A model generated the notes under the pieces. It did not search any database, had not been told where the DNA came from, and saw nothing but the letters and a program-made list of their open reading frames with translations. Both the position numbers and the translations under genes were made by a program. Source: Deinococcus gobiensis I-0 (GTDB taxonomy: Bacteria; Deinococcota; Deinococci; Deinococcales; Deinococcaceae). Taken from it: a DNA stretch of 64,000 bases. This document shows positions 12,299 through 27,932 of the stretch, one piece after another (position 1 is the stretch's first letter; the number at the start of each line of letters is the position of its first letter). Location of the stretch: NCBI RefSeq assembly GCF_000252445.1, contig NC_017790.1, forward strand, positions 1,904,501-1,968,500, given 5' to 3'.

Positions 12299-13792
12299 TC
12301 AGGCGTTGTAGGTCGTGCTGGCCGTGTCGCCGCCGCGCCCGGTCCAGTTGGTGTGGTGGAACTCGCCGCGCGGGCCGTCCGCGCGCTCGTAGGTGTGCGC
12401 GCCGAAGTAGTCGCGCTGCGCCTGGATGAGGTTGGCCGGCAGGCGGGCCGTGCGGTAGCCGTCGTAGTAGGCCAGGGCGCTGGCGAAGGCCGGCACCGGC
12501 ACGCCCCCCAGGGCCGCCGACGAGACGACCCGGCGCCACGCCTCCTGGTGCTCGCCCACCGCCTCACGGAAATAGGGCGCGAGCAGCAGGTTGGGCAGCG
12601 CGGGATCGGCGGCGTAGGCCTCCTTGATGCGGTCGAGGAACTGCGCCCGGATGATGCAGCCGCCGCGCCACATCATGGCGATGGCCCCGAAGTCCAGCGT
12701 CCAGCCCGCGTCGCCCGCCGCGAGGCGCAGCAGCTGAAAACCCTGGGCATACGCCGCGATCTTGGAGGCGTACAGCGCCCGGCGCACTTCCTCGACGAAG
12801 GCGGCGCGGTCCGGGGCAGGCAGGGACGCGGGGCCCCGCAGCTCGGCGCTCGCGGCCACGCGCTCCTCTTTCAGGGCGCTCATGGCGCGGGCGTACACCG
12901 CCTCGGTGATCGTCGCGGCGGGGCTGCCCGCGTCCAGGGCCGCCACGCTGGTCCACTTGCCGGTGCCCTTCTGGCCGGCGGCGTCCAGGATCACGTCCAC
13001 CAGCGGCCCGCCGGTCCGGTCGTCGGTCTTGGTCAGGATGTCGGCCGTGATCTCGATGAGGTACGAGTTCAGCTCGCCCCGGTTCCAGTCGGCGAAGACC
13101 TGCGCGATCTCGGGGGCGCTCAGGCCGCCCTGCGCGCTCAGGAGGTGGTAGCTCTCGGCGATCATCTGCATGTCGGCGTACTCGATGCCGTTGTGGACCA
13201 TCTTCACGAAATGCCCCGCGCCCTCCGGCCCCACCCAGTCGCAGCAGGGCGTGCCGTCCGCGACGCGCGCCGCGATGGCCTGGAAGATGGGGCGCACCGT
13301 CTCCCAGGCGGCCGGATTGCCGCCGGGCATGATGCTGGGCCCGGTCAGCGCGCCTTCCTCGCCGCCGCTGACCCCGGTACCCACGAACAGCAGGCCGTCC
13401 TTTTCCAGTTCGCGGGTGCGCCGCGTCGAGTCGGCGGGGTGGCTGTTGCCCCCGTCGATGATGACGTCGCCCGGCTCCAGCAGCGGGCGCAGGTGCGCGA
13501 TGAACTCGTCGACCGGCGCGCCCGCCTTGACCATCAGCATGACCTTGCGCGGGCGCTTGAGCAGCCCCACGAAGCCTTCCAGCGACTCGGCCCCCACGAC
13601 GCTCTTGCCGCTGGCCCGTCCCGACGTGAACTGCGGGACGCGGCTCACGGTGCGGTTGAAGGCCGCGACCGTGAAACCCCGGCTCGCCATGTTCAGGATC
13701 AGGTTCTCGCCCATGACCGCCAGCCCGATCACGCCGATGTCGGCCACGGGAGAGGAGGTCGGGGCGGCGGTTGCGGCGGCGATCTGCGTCAT
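12299..13792 (-). CDS. gnd: 6-phosphogluconate dehydrogenase, decarboxylating
   Basis: Gnd oxidatively decarboxylates 6-phosphogluconate to ribulose-5-phosphate with NADP+ in the pentose phosphate pathway. The 497-residue length is that of the long dimeric form. The Rossmann fold begins at IGVIGLAVMGENLILNMASRGF. FVGTGVSGGEEGA and GAGHFVKMVHNGIEYADMQ contain the catalytic lysine and substrate contacts. The C-terminal tail includes RDYFGAHTYERAD. The start follows a TACCCT box (13800-13805) by 7 bases. About 200 bases separate it from the cupin gene; I see nothing firm there. NADPH from this step supports oxidative-stress defence. Confidence 0.95.
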   Translation of the reverse strand: MTQIAAATAAPTSSPVADIGVIGLAVMGENLILNMASRGFTVAAFNRTVSRVPQFTSGRASGKSVVGAESLEGFVGLLKRPRKVMLMVKAGAPVDEFIAHLRPLLEPGDVIIDGGNSHPADSTRRTRELEKDGLLFVGTGVSGGEEGALTGPSIMPGGNPAAWETVRPIFQAIAARVADGTPCCDWVGPEGAGHFVKMVHNGIEYADMQMIAESYHLLSAQGGLSAPEIAQVFADWNRGELNSYLIEITADILTKTDDRTGGPLVDVILDAAGQKGTGKWTSVAALDAGSPAATITEAVYARAMSALKEERVAASAELRGPASLPAPDRAAFVEEVRRALYASKIAAYAQGFQLLRLAAGDAGWTLDFGAIAMMWRGGCIIRAQFLDRIKEAYAADPALPNLLLAPYFREAVGEHQEAWRRVVSSAALGGVPVPAFASALAYYDGYRTARLPANLIQAQRDYFGAHTYERADGPRGEFHHTNWTGRGGDTASTTYNA

Positions 13793-13799
13793 GGCCGCC

Positions 13800-13805
13800 A
13801 GGGTA
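13800..13805 (-). promoter_or_regulatory. -10 box of gnd (TACCCT)
   Basis: The box is 7 bases before the ATG at 13792 on the minus strand. Confidence 0.45.
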
Positions 13806-13883
13806 GTACACCGCAGATGAGCCGCCAGTCAGGATGTCGAGACGGTCAAGGTTGGGCAAAGGCCAGGTCCGGCGCTCCCGGCG

Positions 13884-14402
13884 TTACGGCGTCTCGGGGA
13901 CCGCCGGGAGCGGCTCGCCCGCCGGCCGCGACGTGAGTTCCTGAACCAGGGCGCGCAGGTTGGCCTCGGTGGAGGCCAGCAGCTCGGGGCTGACGCGGGC
14001 GAACAGGGCGACGTAGGTGTCGCTGAAGGCCGTGTCCATCCGCGCGAGGTGGGCGCGGCCCAGGTCGGTGAGGGTCAGGAGCTTCTCGCGGCGGTTGCCG
14101 GGATTCTCGGTGCGCCCGATCAGTCCCCGGCGCACCAGACGCTCGGCGAGGTGACTGGCGGCGGGCAGGCTCAGGCTGGTGCGCTCGGCCAGGGCGGTCA
14201 CGGTCATCTCACAGTCGCGCAGCTGGTGCAGCGCCGCCACCTGCGAGAACGACAGTTCCTGTTCCTGTTTCTCGTCCTGCATGTTGCGCATCACGCCGCC
14301 GCTCACCAGACGGTGCATCGCCTTGATGGCCTGTCCCAGCCGCAGGGCCAGCTCTTCGGGGTCGGTCGGGGACACGGGGGCGGGGTGAGCTCGGGACTTC
14401 AT
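13884..14402 (-). CDS. MarR-family transcriptional regulator
   Basis: A 172-residue winged-helix protein. The centre reads FSQVAALHQLRDCEMTVTALAERTSLSLPAASHLAERLVRRGLIGR, the helix-turn-helix plus the start of the wing. It is followed by NPGNRREKLLTLTDLGRAHL, typical of MarR. The basic wing and flanking helices fit a dimeric repressor responding to small ligands. It is divergent from the LGFP-repeat gene and upstream of gnd on the same strand. An AAAGG ribosome site sits next to the start, unlike the leaderless neighbours. Its target genes cannot be inferred. Confidence 0.88.
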   Translation of the reverse strand: MKSRAHPAPVSPTDPEELALRLGQAIKAMHRLVSGGVMRNMQDEKQEQELSFSQVAALHQLRDCEMTVTALAERTSLSLPAASHLAERLVRRGLIGRTENPGNRREKLLTLTDLGRAHLARMDTAFSDTYVALFARVSPELLASTEANLRALVQELTSRPAGEPLPAVPETP

Positions 14403-14565
14403 CCTTTCAACCCTGCAACTCTCTCGGGTCCGGAACTACGCAACCGGCCACATTGTGCGCCGGTCAGCCGCGGCGCAACGGCCGCGCAACGGCGAAATGC
14501 CTAGCGTGCCCTGGGGGCGGCGCGCAGGTCGGGGGCGCGCCGCCGCCCGGTCAGGGAGGCAGAGC

Positions 14566-15849
14566 ATGCAGCACCGGCAGCACCGCGTGGAGTACCGGAT
14601 CGAGATGCGTTCTGTGGCGGCCGACTCCCCAGCGCTGGGGGCCGGGGCAGTCCTGCTGGGCGAGGGAGCGCCCGACACCGCCGAAGTCGTGGCCTGCCTG
14701 ACCGGGGGCCGGGACCGCGTGAATTTCAGGCTCGTGTGCCGCCTGGACGCGCGGGGCCACGCGCAGCTCGGTGGCCGGGCCTGGGCCGGGACGGACGGCC
14801 GCGCTCCCGAGGGCGCGCCGGCCTTCCGTCTCACGCTGGCCCCGGGCGAGGAGCGGCCCTGCACGCTGCCGGTGGCCGGTGGCCGGGCCGAGGTGCGGCT
14901 GCGCGCGGCCCACACGGTACTGGGCGACCCGGGCGACCTGGGCGCGGAGCCGCCCACCCTGCCGCCCCGGCCGATGCCCGGGGCGGCAGGGGCAGGCGCA
15001 GCCATCCGCGACAGATACGAGGCGTGGGGCGGCCCCGCCGGACCCCTGGGCCTGCCCCTGACCGGCGTGCGGCCCACCCCGGACGGCCAGGGCCGCTGCG
15101 CCCATTTCGGGGGCGGCTCGGTGTACTGGCACCCGGCCACGGGAGCGGCGGCGCTGCTCGCCCCCTTGCGGGACGCCTGGGCGGCGACGGGGGGCGAGCG
15201 CGGCCCACTGGGCTACCCCACCGCCGACGAGCGCGTCGCCGGAGCGCCGCCCGCCCTGCGTTTCGCTCCCTTTCAGAACGGGGTGCTGCCCATAGACGCT
15301 ACCGGCGCGCCGCTTGCCCCGGCCCTCGCCCGCCTGGAGGCCGGGGCGGTGTGCGCGGCGCTGGGGCGGGCCCTGGGTCGCCAGTGGCCGAACACACGCG
15401 AACTGGGCACGGCCGCCCTCGTGGGGGTATCGGCCACCCGTCTCGGCGCGCGTGGCGGCCGGGTTCTCACGTTCCGGCTGGGAAGCGGCGACGCCACTGG
15501 ACCGACCGTCGCCCGGTCCAGCGGTCCTGGGGCCGACCTGCCGCTGCTGTTCGACGCCGCGCCGTCGCCCGACACCCCCGGCCACACGCGGCTGCGCGCA
15601 CGGCTGTACGGCGCGGCGCTGTTCCATACGGGCGGCCCGGACCCCCACCGGGCGGCCGGGCGGCTGCGCCTGCGGGTCATGGAACTGTTCGGCCAGCCGG
15701 CGACCCTGTTCGAGGTGCCCGGAAGCGCCGGATTCCTGGGCCTGACGGTCCTGCCCGACGGCGCGCTCTCGCTGGCCTTCCGGCCGGACGTGCTGGGCCG
15801 CCTCGGCGCGCAGGCGGCCCAGGGACAGCTCGACGACCTGCGCTTCTGA
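14566..15849 (+). CDS. LGFP-repeat protein of unknown function
   Basis: The 427-residue protein contains two consecutive LGFP-type repeats at about residues 150-250: [10 protein letters not shown] followed by [15 protein letters not shown], then [10 protein letters not shown] followed by [13 protein letters not shown] repeats are known mainly from actinobacterial cell-wall-associated proteins and often flank hydrolases. No signal peptide or membrane segment is visible. The N-terminal 130 residues and the C-terminal 170 residues match nothing I recognise. The ATG at 14566 is preceded by GGGAGG; a longer in-frame start would add 37 low-complexity residues. The function is unknown. Confidence 0.75.
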   Translation: MQHRQHRVEYRIEMRSVAADSPALGAGAVLLGEGAPDTAEVVACLTGGRDRVNFRLVCRLDARGHAQLGGRAWAGTDGRAPEGAPAFRLTLAPGEERPCTLPVAGGRAEVRLRAAHTVLGDPGDLGAEPPTLPPRPMPGAAGAGAAIRDRYEAWGGPAGPLGLPLTGVRPTPDGQGRCAHFGGGSVYWHPATGAAALLAPLRDAWAATGGERGPLGYPTADERVAGAPPALRFAPFQNGVLPIDATGAPLAPALARLEAGAVCAALGRALGRQWPNTRELGTAALVGVSATRLGARGGRVLTFRLGSGDATGPTVARSSGPGADLPLLFDAAPSPDTPGHTRLRARLYGAALFHTGGPDPHRAAGRLRLRVMELFGQPATLFEVPGSAGFLGLTVLPDGALSLAFRPDVLGRLGAQAAQGQLDDLRF

Positions 15850-15874
15850 CCGGGCGGGCTGCGGCGCGATGCGC

Positions 15875-15880
15875 TAGATT
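15875..15880 (+). promoter_or_regulatory. -10 box of phzF-like gene (TAGATT)
   Basis: The box is 7 bases before the ATG at 15888, consistent with a leaderless transcript. Confidence 0.5.
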
Positions 15881-15887
15881 CGGCCGC

Positions 15888-16772
15888 ATGACCCTATACA
15901 GCGAGGTCAGCGCCTTTACCCGCACGCCGGGCCACGGCAACCGGGCGGGCGTGGTGCTGGACGCCGCCGGCCTCTCGGAAGGCGAGATGCAGCGCCTGGC
16001 CGCCTTTCTCGACGCCCCCGAGACGGTCTTCGTGACCCGGATGGAAGGGGGGCTGGTGCGGGTGCGGTACTTCACGCCCACGCAGGAGGTCGCCTTCTGC
16101 GGGCACGCGACCGTGGCGCTGGGACTGCTGCTCGCGCAGGAAGGCCACTGGGCGGGCGAGGCCCTGGCCCTGGAGACCCTGATGGGTCGGGTGCCGCTGC
16201 GCCTGATCAGCGAGGCGGGCGTACCCCGGCAGGTCTGGATGGAGCAGCCGCGCCACGAGACCCGGCCCGTGCCCCGCGAGCTGCGCGCCGAACTGGCCGC
16301 CGCGCTGGGCCTCGACGCCCGCATGGTCCACCGTGGGCTGCCGCTGGCCGCCGCGAGCACGGGGCTGTGGAGCGTGTTCGTGCCGCTGCTCGACAGCTTT
16401 CTGCTCGACGCCCTGGAGCCGGACCTGGAGGCCATCGCGCAGCTCAGCCGCCAGCTGGGGGTGGGCAGCGTGTACGCCTACGCGCCGCTGGGCGTCTCGC
16501 GCTTCGCGGCGCGCGACTTCGCCCCGGTCCTGGGCATCCCCGAGGACCCCGTGACCGGCAGTGCGGGCGGCGCGCTGCTGGGGCTGCTGGCCGCGCAGGG
16601 CCGCCTGCCGCTGCGGGGCGGCCGGGCCTGCGGCGTCATCTACCAGGGGCACGTCCTGGGCACCCCCGGCGAGGTGGAGGTCGAGGTCGAGATGCTCGGC
16701 GATCAGGTCGTGGCCGTACACGTGGGGGGTTGCGCCACGGTCGAGCGCCAGGGCACGTGGCCGCTCCGCTGA
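15888..16772 (+). CDS. PhzF-family isomerase/epimerase
   Basis: The 294-residue protein has the two-lobed PhzF fold signatures: [10 protein letters not shown] near residue 19, DAPETVFV with the conserved Glu, [10 protein letters not shown] in the first half, and [17 protein letters not shown] in the second. PhzF in Pseudomonas isomerises an intermediate of phenazine synthesis, but most family members are housekeeping enzymes of unknown substrate. No phenazine genes are present here, so a phenazine role should not be assumed. The ATG at 15888 fits both the family N-terminus and the -10 box. Confidence 0.88.
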   Translation: MTLYSEVSAFTRTPGHGNRAGVVLDAAGLSEGEMQRLAAFLDAPETVFVTRMEGGLVRVRYFTPTQEVAFCGHATVALGLLLAQEGHWAGEALALETLMGRVPLRLISEAGVPRQVWMEQPRHETRPVPRELRAELAAALGLDARMVHRGLPLAAASTGLWSVFVPLLDSFLLDALEPDLEAIAQLSRQLGVGSVYAYAPLGVSRFAARDFAPVLGIPEDPVTGSAGGALLGLLAAQGRLPLRGGRACGVIYQGHVLGTPGEVEVEVEMLGDQVVAVHVGGCATVERQGTWPLR

Positions 16773-16802
16773 GGCGGCCTGGCCGCCTACCCTCTCCCGC
16801 CC

Positions 16803-17501
16803 TCAGGCCTTGACGCCGAACAGACTGCCCACCAGCGCGCTCAGGGCCATCGCGGCGGCCCCCCACAGGGTGACCCGCAGCGCCCCGACCGCCTTCGGGG
16901 CGCCGCCCGCATGCGCCGCCAGCGCGCCCAGCACGGTCAGGGCGAGCAGGGTGACGACCGTCACCCCCAGGCCCACCCGCGCCTGCGGCAGCAGGGTCGC
17001 CGCGATCACCGGCAAGACGCCCCCAGCCACGAAGGCGACGGCCGACGCCAGCGCCGCCTGGAAGGGCCGGGCACGCAGCTCCTCGGTGATGCCCAGTTCC
17101 TCGCGGGCGTGGGTGCCCAGGGCGTCCCGGGCACTGAGCTGCCGGGCGACCTGAAGGGCCAGTTCGGGCGTCAGCCCCCGCGCCACATAGATGTCCACGA
17201 GTTCCTGCAACTCCAGTTCGGGCTGGTCCCTCAACTCCTGGGCCTCGCGGGCGAGGTCGGCCTTCTCGGTGTCGGCCTGCGACTGGACCGAGACGTATTC
17301 GCCCGCCGCCATTGACGTGGCCCCGGCGACCAGGGCCGCGACCCCGGCCAGCAGGACGGTGCCCGAGGTCACGCCGCTGGCGGCGGCCACCCCCACCACG
17401 ACGCTGGACACCGATACCACCCCGTCGTTGGCCCCCAGCACCGCCGCCCGGAGCCAGCCCACCCGCGACGTGTTGTGCTCCTCCTTATGGCTCTGGGTCA
17501 T
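16803..17501 (-). CDS. VIT1/CCC1-family iron/manganese transporter
   Basis: The 232-residue membrane protein matches the VIT1/CCC1 family. It has an N-terminal segment LGANDGVVSVSSVVVGVAAASG, a second helix with ATSMAAGEYVSVQSQ, a cytoplasmic Glu-rich stretch (REAQELRDQPELELQELVD) that binds metal in plant VIT1, and three C-terminal helices. In eukaryotes these load Fe2+/Mn2+ into vacuoles; in bacteria they are thought to export these metals. This is relevant in Deinococcus, where the Mn/Fe balance is linked to oxidation resistance. I chose the ATG at 17501, with GGAAAGGA upstream, over an in-frame start 29 codons earlier. Confidence 0.85.
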   Translation of the reverse strand: MTQSHKEEHNTSRVGWLRAAVLGANDGVVSVSSVVVGVAAASGVTSGTVLLAGVAALVAGATSMAAGEYVSVQSQADTEKADLAREAQELRDQPELELQELVDIYVARGLTPELALQVARQLSARDALGTHAREELGITEELRARPFQAALASAVAFVAGGVLPVIAATLLPQARVGLGVTVVTLLALTVLGALAAHAGGAPKAVGALRVTLWGAAAMALSALVGSLFGVKA

Positions 17502-17657
17502 GGGTGGTCCCGTCCTTTCCGCGACCGGCGGCCGGGGGCCTCCAGGCCTGCCCGGGCGTCCTGCCGGTCCGGAAATCCACCCTACCACCGACCCTCACAC
17601 CGCCGGCCGCCGGATGAAGGCATAGGGCGTCCCGGCACGGCGGGGCCACGTTCTCTC

Positions 17658-17663
17658 TAGACT
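17658..17663 (+). promoter_or_regulatory. -10 box of HAD gene (TAGACT), leaderless
   Basis: TAGACT is 6 bases before the ATG at 17670. Confidence 0.55.
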
Positions 17664-17669
17664 GCCCCC

Positions 17670-18464
17670 ATGTTGGGACTCATTTGCGTAGATGTGGACG
17701 GAACGCTGGTCGGCACCGGCAACGTGGTGCGGGACGACGTGTGGGCGGCGCTGGCGGACGCCCGCGCCAGGGGCGTGCGGATCGCCCTGTGCAGCGGGCG
17801 CCCGGCCATCGGCAACGCGCTGGACTACGCGCGGCGACTGGACGCCGACGGCTGGCACGTCTTTCAGAACGGGGCGAGCGTGGTCAATGCCCAGACCGGC
17901 AAGAGCCTCTCGGAGGCCTTTCCCGAGGACGTGCTGCCCCGGCTGATCGAACATGCCCACGCCACCGACCGCCTGCTGGAAATCTACACCGACACCGAAT
18001 TCGCGATCACCAAGCCCGGCGACTACGCCGAGCGCCACGCCGCGCTGCTGGGCGTGCCCTACACGCCGCGCCCGCCCGAGTCGCTGGAGGGCACGCGGGT
18101 CCGGGTGCAGTGGGTCGTGCCGCGCGCGCAGGAGGCCGAGGTGGTGGGCGAACCGCACGAGGGCCTGGACCTGCATCCCTCGGGCAGCCCGGTCATGCAG
18201 GACGTGATGTTCATCAGCGCGACCCGCGCCGGGGTGAGCAAGGGCAGCGCCGTGACCCGCATCGCCGGGCAGTACGGCATTCCGCTGGAGCGCGTGATGA
18301 TGGTGGGCGACGGCGAGAACGACGTGTCGGCCATGCGCGTGGTCGGGCACCCGGTGGCGATGGGCAACGGCGAGCCGCCCGCCCTGGCCGCCGCCCGCTA
18401 CACGGTCGCCCACGTGGACGACGGCGGCCTGCGCGAAGCCGTCGAACTGGCGATGCGGCTCTGA
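17670..18464 (+). CDS. HAD-superfamily (Cof-type) phosphatase
   Basis: The 264-residue protein carries HAD motif I DVDGTLVG (nucleophile and acid-base Asp), motif II CSGRP, a conserved Lys in the KGSAV segment, and motif [12 protein letters not shown]. The large C2B cap between residues 85 and 185 places it in the Cof/sugar-phosphatase subgroup. Substrates of this group are usually sugar phosphates or flavin-related phosphates and cannot be told from sequence. It is 8 bases upstream of the DUF1622 gene and probably cotranscribed with it. Confidence 0.88.
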   Translation: MLGLICVDVDGTLVGTGNVVRDDVWAALADARARGVRIALCSGRPAIGNALDYARRLDADGWHVFQNGASVVNAQTGKSLSEAFPEDVLPRLIEHAHATDRLLEIYTDTEFAITKPGDYAERHAALLGVPYTPRPPESLEGTRVRVQWVVPRAQEAEVVGEPHEGLDLHPSGSPVMQDVMFISATRAGVSKGSAVTRIAGQYGIPLERVMMVGDGENDVSAMRVVGHPVAMGNGEPPALAAARYTVAHVDDGGLREAVELAMRL

Positions 18465-18472
18465 GGCGCGGC

Positions 18473-18868
18473 ATGGCGCCGGACCTCGCGGGACAGCTCG
18501 AAACCTACGTGCAGCTCGGGGCGCGTTTCATCTCGCACGCGGCCGAGCTGGCGGCGGCCCTGATCATCGCGGCGGCGGTGGCCGAGGCGCTGTGGAGGGC
18601 GCTGCTGGTCTTCGCGCGCCGCGACCGCGCCGACGACGAGCGCAAGGAAAACCTGCGCCTGGGCCTCGGCCGCTGGCTGGCCGTGTCGCTGGAATTCCTG
18701 CTCGCGGCCGACATCCTGCTCACGGCCATCGCGCCTTCGTGGGACGACATCGGCAAGCTGGGGGCCATCGCCCTGATCCGCACCGCCCTGAACTACTTCC
18801 TGCAAAAGGAGACCGAGGCGCAGGCCGGCAGGTTGGACAAGGCGCAGGGCACGGGCCGGGCAGGCTGA
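18473..18868 (+). CDS. DUF1622 membrane protein
   Basis: A 131-residue protein with three hydrophobic stretches at about residues 20-45, 65-85 and 95-110. The centre (RRDRADDERKENLRLGLGRWLAVSLEFLLAADILLTAIAP) is typical of the DUF1622 family of small bacterial membrane proteins of unknown function. The ATG is 8 bases after the HAD phosphatase stop. It converges on recQ with only 9 bases between the two stop codons. Confidence 0.8.
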   Translation: MAPDLAGQLETYVQLGARFISHAAELAAALIIAAAVAEALWRALLVFARRDRADDERKENLRLGLGRWLAVSLEFLLAADILLTAIAPSWDDIGKLGAIALIRTALNYFLQKETEAQAGRLDKAQGTGRAG

Positions 18869-18877
18869 GGCCCGCGC

Positions 18878-21086
<2,209 letters not shown>

Positions 21087-21092
21087 CGCTCC

Positions 21093-21098
21093 AGCATA
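21093..21098 (-). promoter_or_regulatory. -10 box of recQ (TATGCT), leaderless
   Basis: On the minus strand TATGCT is 6 bases upstream of the ATG at 21086. Confidence 0.5.
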
Positions 21099-21273
21099 GC
21101 GCCTTTCTGCCCTGGACGTAATACAGGCGCGTCCCTCTTCCTCGCCCCCGGCCACCGCCCGGCGTGGAGGCAGGCTGCCGCAGGTCTTCCGCTTCGCCTT
21201 CAGGCCCCCCGATGGACCATTCCAGGCCTGAACAGGGGATTTTTCACACTCCTGCATAACTATGAGCGTTGTC

Positions 21274-21302
21274 TTGACAGTGGTTAAGCCGCCGCATAGG
21301 CT
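21274..21302 (+). promoter_or_regulatory. Sigma-70-type promoter of the peptide ABC operon
   Basis: TTGACA (21274-21279), a 17-base spacer and TAGGCT (21297-21302) form a good promoter about 100 bases upstream of the binding-protein gene. The rest of the 315-base gap between recQ and this gene (21087-21401) holds no other feature I can name. Confidence 0.7.
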
Positions 21303-21401
21303 GAGCGTATCGCCCACTTTTTCGCTGCTGCCACGCCCGAGCTCCGCGCCCCAGTCGGCGGCGGAGACGTCCCTGCGCGTGCCAGTTCCTCCGGAGGACC
21401 C

Positions 21402-22982
<1,581 letters not shown>

Positions 22983-23029
22983 GGCGGGCACGGGGCTACC
23001 CGCAGGACCGGGGTGGCCCCAGCGTTTGC

Positions 23030-23065
23030 GGGGTGGGCCGGAGTGTCGGCCCACCCCCTTTTTCT
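23030..23065 (+). terminator. Strong hairpin with T run between binding-protein and permease genes
   Basis: A perfect 11-bp stem (23030-23040 with 23047-23057) around a 6-base loop is followed by CTTTTTCTTT. It looks like an intrinsic terminator. Because the permeases downstream belong to the same system, it probably gives partial read-through and protects the binding-protein mRNA. Confidence 0.75.
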
Positions 23066-23181
23066 TTGGCCCGTTTCTTTGACCCGGTACAGCCGGGCCG
23101 CCGCTTCCCATCCGGCAGGCTGGCCCGTTTTGTACCTTGAATCACGATGACTCGTCTTTTTCCGTTTCGAGGAGGCCCCCG

Positions 23182-24210
<1,029 letters not shown>

Positions 24211-24214
24211 CGCC

Positions 24215-25216
<1,002 letters not shown>

Positions 25217-25217
25217 A

Positions 25218-25270
25218 GCCCATAACCGGAGGGCCGACCCAGACCATGGGTCGGCCCTCCGGTTATGGGC
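25218..25270. terminator. Perfect 24-bp inverted repeat between convergent genes
   Basis: The arms at 25218-25241 and 25247-25270 are exact reverse complements separated by a 5-base loop (GACCA). It starts one base after the permease stop and ends 4 bases before the stop of the convergent gene. There is no T run. It can act as a bidirectional RNA 3' hairpin; cruciform formation in DNA is also possible. Confidence 0.7.
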
Positions 25271-25274
25271 CTTC

Positions 25275-26030
25275 CTACAGCCCCAGGGTTCTTCTTCTCC
25301 GCAGCGCCCCCACCAGGCCGAGCACCAGCAGGGCGGCGGCCAGGGCCGTCCCCACCCCCACCGCCCACACGTCCGGGCGGGCGGCATAGACGCCGTACAG
25401 CGCCCACAGCAGCACCAGCGCGAAGGCCACGTCGCGGAAACGGGCCAGGAACACCGTGCCCAGCAACCCGGCGATCACGGCCAGCAGCGCGCTCCACAGT
25501 GGCCCGTTCAGGCCCAGCGCACCCGAACCGAGGCCCTGCGACACCAGAAAGGCGGTCACGTTCGCCATCGTCGCCACGCAGATCCAGGCGAGATACAGAC
25601 TCACCGGCACCTGAAGGGCGGCGTACTCGGCCCCCAGGGGCTCAAGGCTGCGTACCCGCAGGTACAGCGTGACCAGACTGGCGAGCAGCCCCAGCATGAC
25701 CAGCACGCTCAGGCCCAGGCTGAGGCTCTGGAAGGCCAGCAGCCACGCCACGTTCAGCAGGTTGCTCAGCAGATAGGGCCAGAACAGGCGGTCGAAACGG
25801 GGCGAGCGCTGCGCCGGCAAGGCCTGGTACACGGCGAAGACCAGCAGCCCCAGAAAGATGACGCCCCACACCGCGAAGGTCAGGCCCGCCGGGGTGAACG
25901 CATTCGGCAGACTGTCGCTGATCTGCGCGTTCGTGCGCCCGAACAGCGGCAGGGCGTTGCTGAGATAGTTCATCACCAGCGTCAGAAGCGTCACGAGGAC
26001 GAGGGTCACCTGCCGCGCAGCTCCGGTCAT
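25275..26030 (-). CDS. TspO/MBR-like tryptophan-rich sensory membrane protein
   Basis: The 251-residue protein has about eight hydrophobic segments. Landmarks resemble the TspO/MBR superfamily: FTPAGLTFAVWGVIFLGLLVF, LNVAWLLAFQSLSLGLSV and VPVSLYLAWICVATMANVTAFLV (quoted in part: VPVSLYLAWICVATMANV). Classic TspO is about 160 residues; the longer version is common as an annotated tryptophan-rich sensory protein. The ligand and role here are unknown. A TAAGCT box at 26037-26042 lies 6 bases before the ATG. Confidence 0.75.
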   Translation of the reverse strand: MTGAARQVTLVLVTLLTLVMNYLSNALPLFGRTNAQISDSLPNAFTPAGLTFAVWGVIFLGLLVFAVYQALPAQRSPRFDRLFWPYLLSNLLNVAWLLAFQSLSLGLSVLVMLGLLASLVTLYLRVRSLEPLGAEYAALQVPVSLYLAWICVATMANVTAFLVSQGLGSGALGLNGPLWSALLAVIAGLLGTVFLARFRDVAFALVLLWALYGVYAARPDVWAVGVGTALAAALLVLGLVGALRRRRTLGL

Positions 26031-26036
26031 ACGGTC

Positions 26037-26042
26037 AGCTTA
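26037..26042 (-). promoter_or_regulatory. -10 box of TspO-like gene (TAAGCT), leaderless
   Basis: The box is 6 bases upstream of the ATG at 26030 on the minus strand. Confidence 0.5.
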
Positions 26043-26063
26043 AGAAGTGGAACACAGACCGGC

Positions 26064-26094
26064 GGCCCGGCTCAAGAAAAACTCAAGCCGGGCC
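26064..26094 (-). terminator. Hairpin downstream of amino-acid permease gene
   Basis: GGCCCGGCT (26064-26072) pairs with AGCCGGGCC (26086-26094). On the minus strand the loop contains a T-rich stretch, but no T run follows the stem. Confidence 0.4.
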
Positions 26095-26111
26095 GGGCGG
26101 GGATGACCGGA

Positions 26112-26999
26112 TCAGCGGCTGGCGATCCGCACGCGCTTTTCAAGCTGGTCGGTGAACAGGGTCAGGACCGTGGTCAGGGCGAGGTACACGCAGGCCGCGA
26201 CCGCCAGCGCCGGAATCGGCTGGAAGGTGCTGGAGCGGACCTGATCGGCGATACGGGTCAGCTCGGTCACGGCGATGGTGGCCGCCAGCGACGAGTCCTT
26301 GAGCAGCGCCACGATGTTGTTCACCAGGGCAGGCAGGCTCAGGCGCAGGGCCTGGGGCAGCACGACCGTCAACATGGTCTGCGCGCCGCTCAGGCCCAGC
26401 GAGCGCGCCGCCTCGGTCTGGCCGCGCGGCACCGCCAGCACGCCGCCGCGCACGACCTCGGCGTTGTAGGCCGCCACGTTCAGCGACAGCGCGAACACGG
26501 CCGCCACGAACACCGACCCCACCTCCAGAAAGGGCCAGGAATCGGCCCAGGTCAGCAGGCTGCCGAAGGGCGGAAACAGCACCGGCAGGGCGTAGTTGGC
26601 GAAGAGGAGCTGCACGTACAGCGGTGTGCCGCGCACCACCCACACGATGAAGCTGGCGGGCGCGGCCAGGACACGGTTGCTGCTCATCTTCCACAGGCCC
26701 AGCGCGATGCCCACGACCAGCCCGATGACCCCGCTGACGAGCGTGAGGTACAGCGTGGTGCGCGCGCCCGAGACGAAGAGGGCCGCGTTCTGGCTGATGG
26801 CCTCGGGCCACAGCGGCAGCCGCAGCGCCAGCGTGATCAGCCAGAAGAGGGCGAGGAAGGCGGCGATAGCCCCCACCACCCACAGCAGCAGGTGGCCGCC
26901 CTGGGGCCGGGCGCGGCCAGGAGGCGCGGCCGTCACCGGCCACCCAGAGCGGCGAACTGCGCGTCGTTGTTCGGGAACATTGCGTGAATCATGCCACAT
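26112..26999 (-). CDS. Polar amino-acid ABC transporter permease (HisM/GlnP family)
   Basis: A membrane permease with the family EAA-type loop around GGVLAVPRGQTEAARSLGLSGAQTM and the upstream segment VRGTPLYVQLLFANYALPVL (20 residues). The C-terminal LLKDSSLAATIAVTELTRIA is also typical of amino-acid permeases. It lies about 110 bases downstream of the matching binding-protein gene. No ATPase follows. The start is uncertain: ATG at 26999 gives a 50-residue cytoplasmic N-terminus, while GTG at 26936 gives a shorter one; neither has a good ribosome site. Confidence 0.85.
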   Translation of the reverse strand: MWHDSRNVPEQRRAVRRSGWPVTAAPPGRARPQGGHLLLWVVGAIAAFLALFWLITLALRLPLWPEAISQNAALFVSGARTTLYLTLVSGVIGLVVGIALGLWKMSSNRVLAAPASFIVWVVRGTPLYVQLLFANYALPVLFPPFGSLLTWADSWPFLEVGSVFVAAVFALSLNVAAYNAEVVRGGVLAVPRGQTEAARSLGLSGAQTMLTVVLPQALRLSLPALVNNIVALLKDSSLAATIAVTELTRIADQVRSSTFQPIPALAVAACVYLALTTVLTLFTDQLEKRVRIASR

Positions 27000-27034
27000 T
27001 CCGGGCGTGTCAGGCACGGGAATGGACAGACAGA

Positions 27035-27075
27035 CGCGCACGGGACGCCCCCGGCCTGGAGGCGTCCCGTGCGCG
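27035..27075 (-). terminator. 15-bp hairpin between amino-acid binding-protein and permease genes
   Basis: Perfect arms at 27035-27049 and 27061-27075 with an 11-base loop. There is no T run on the minus strand. It probably stabilises the binding-protein mRNA or attenuates the permease, as the hairpin at 23030 may do in the peptide system. Confidence 0.55.
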
Positions 27076-27106
27076 CGGAGGGCTCAGCGCCCCCGCAGGC
27101 CAGGGT

Positions 27107-27856
<750 letters not shown>

Positions 27857-27932
27857 GGGTCTCCTTGAGCGTGGGTCGGCCCGCAGGCCGGAAAGATGAA
27901 GCTGCGCTCAAGTCTAGCGGCTCGGAGGTGTG

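Noticed and set aside
15888..16772. Phenazine biosynthesis role for the PhzF-like gene
   Set aside because: No other phenazine gene is present; PhzF homologues are common enzymes of unknown substrate.
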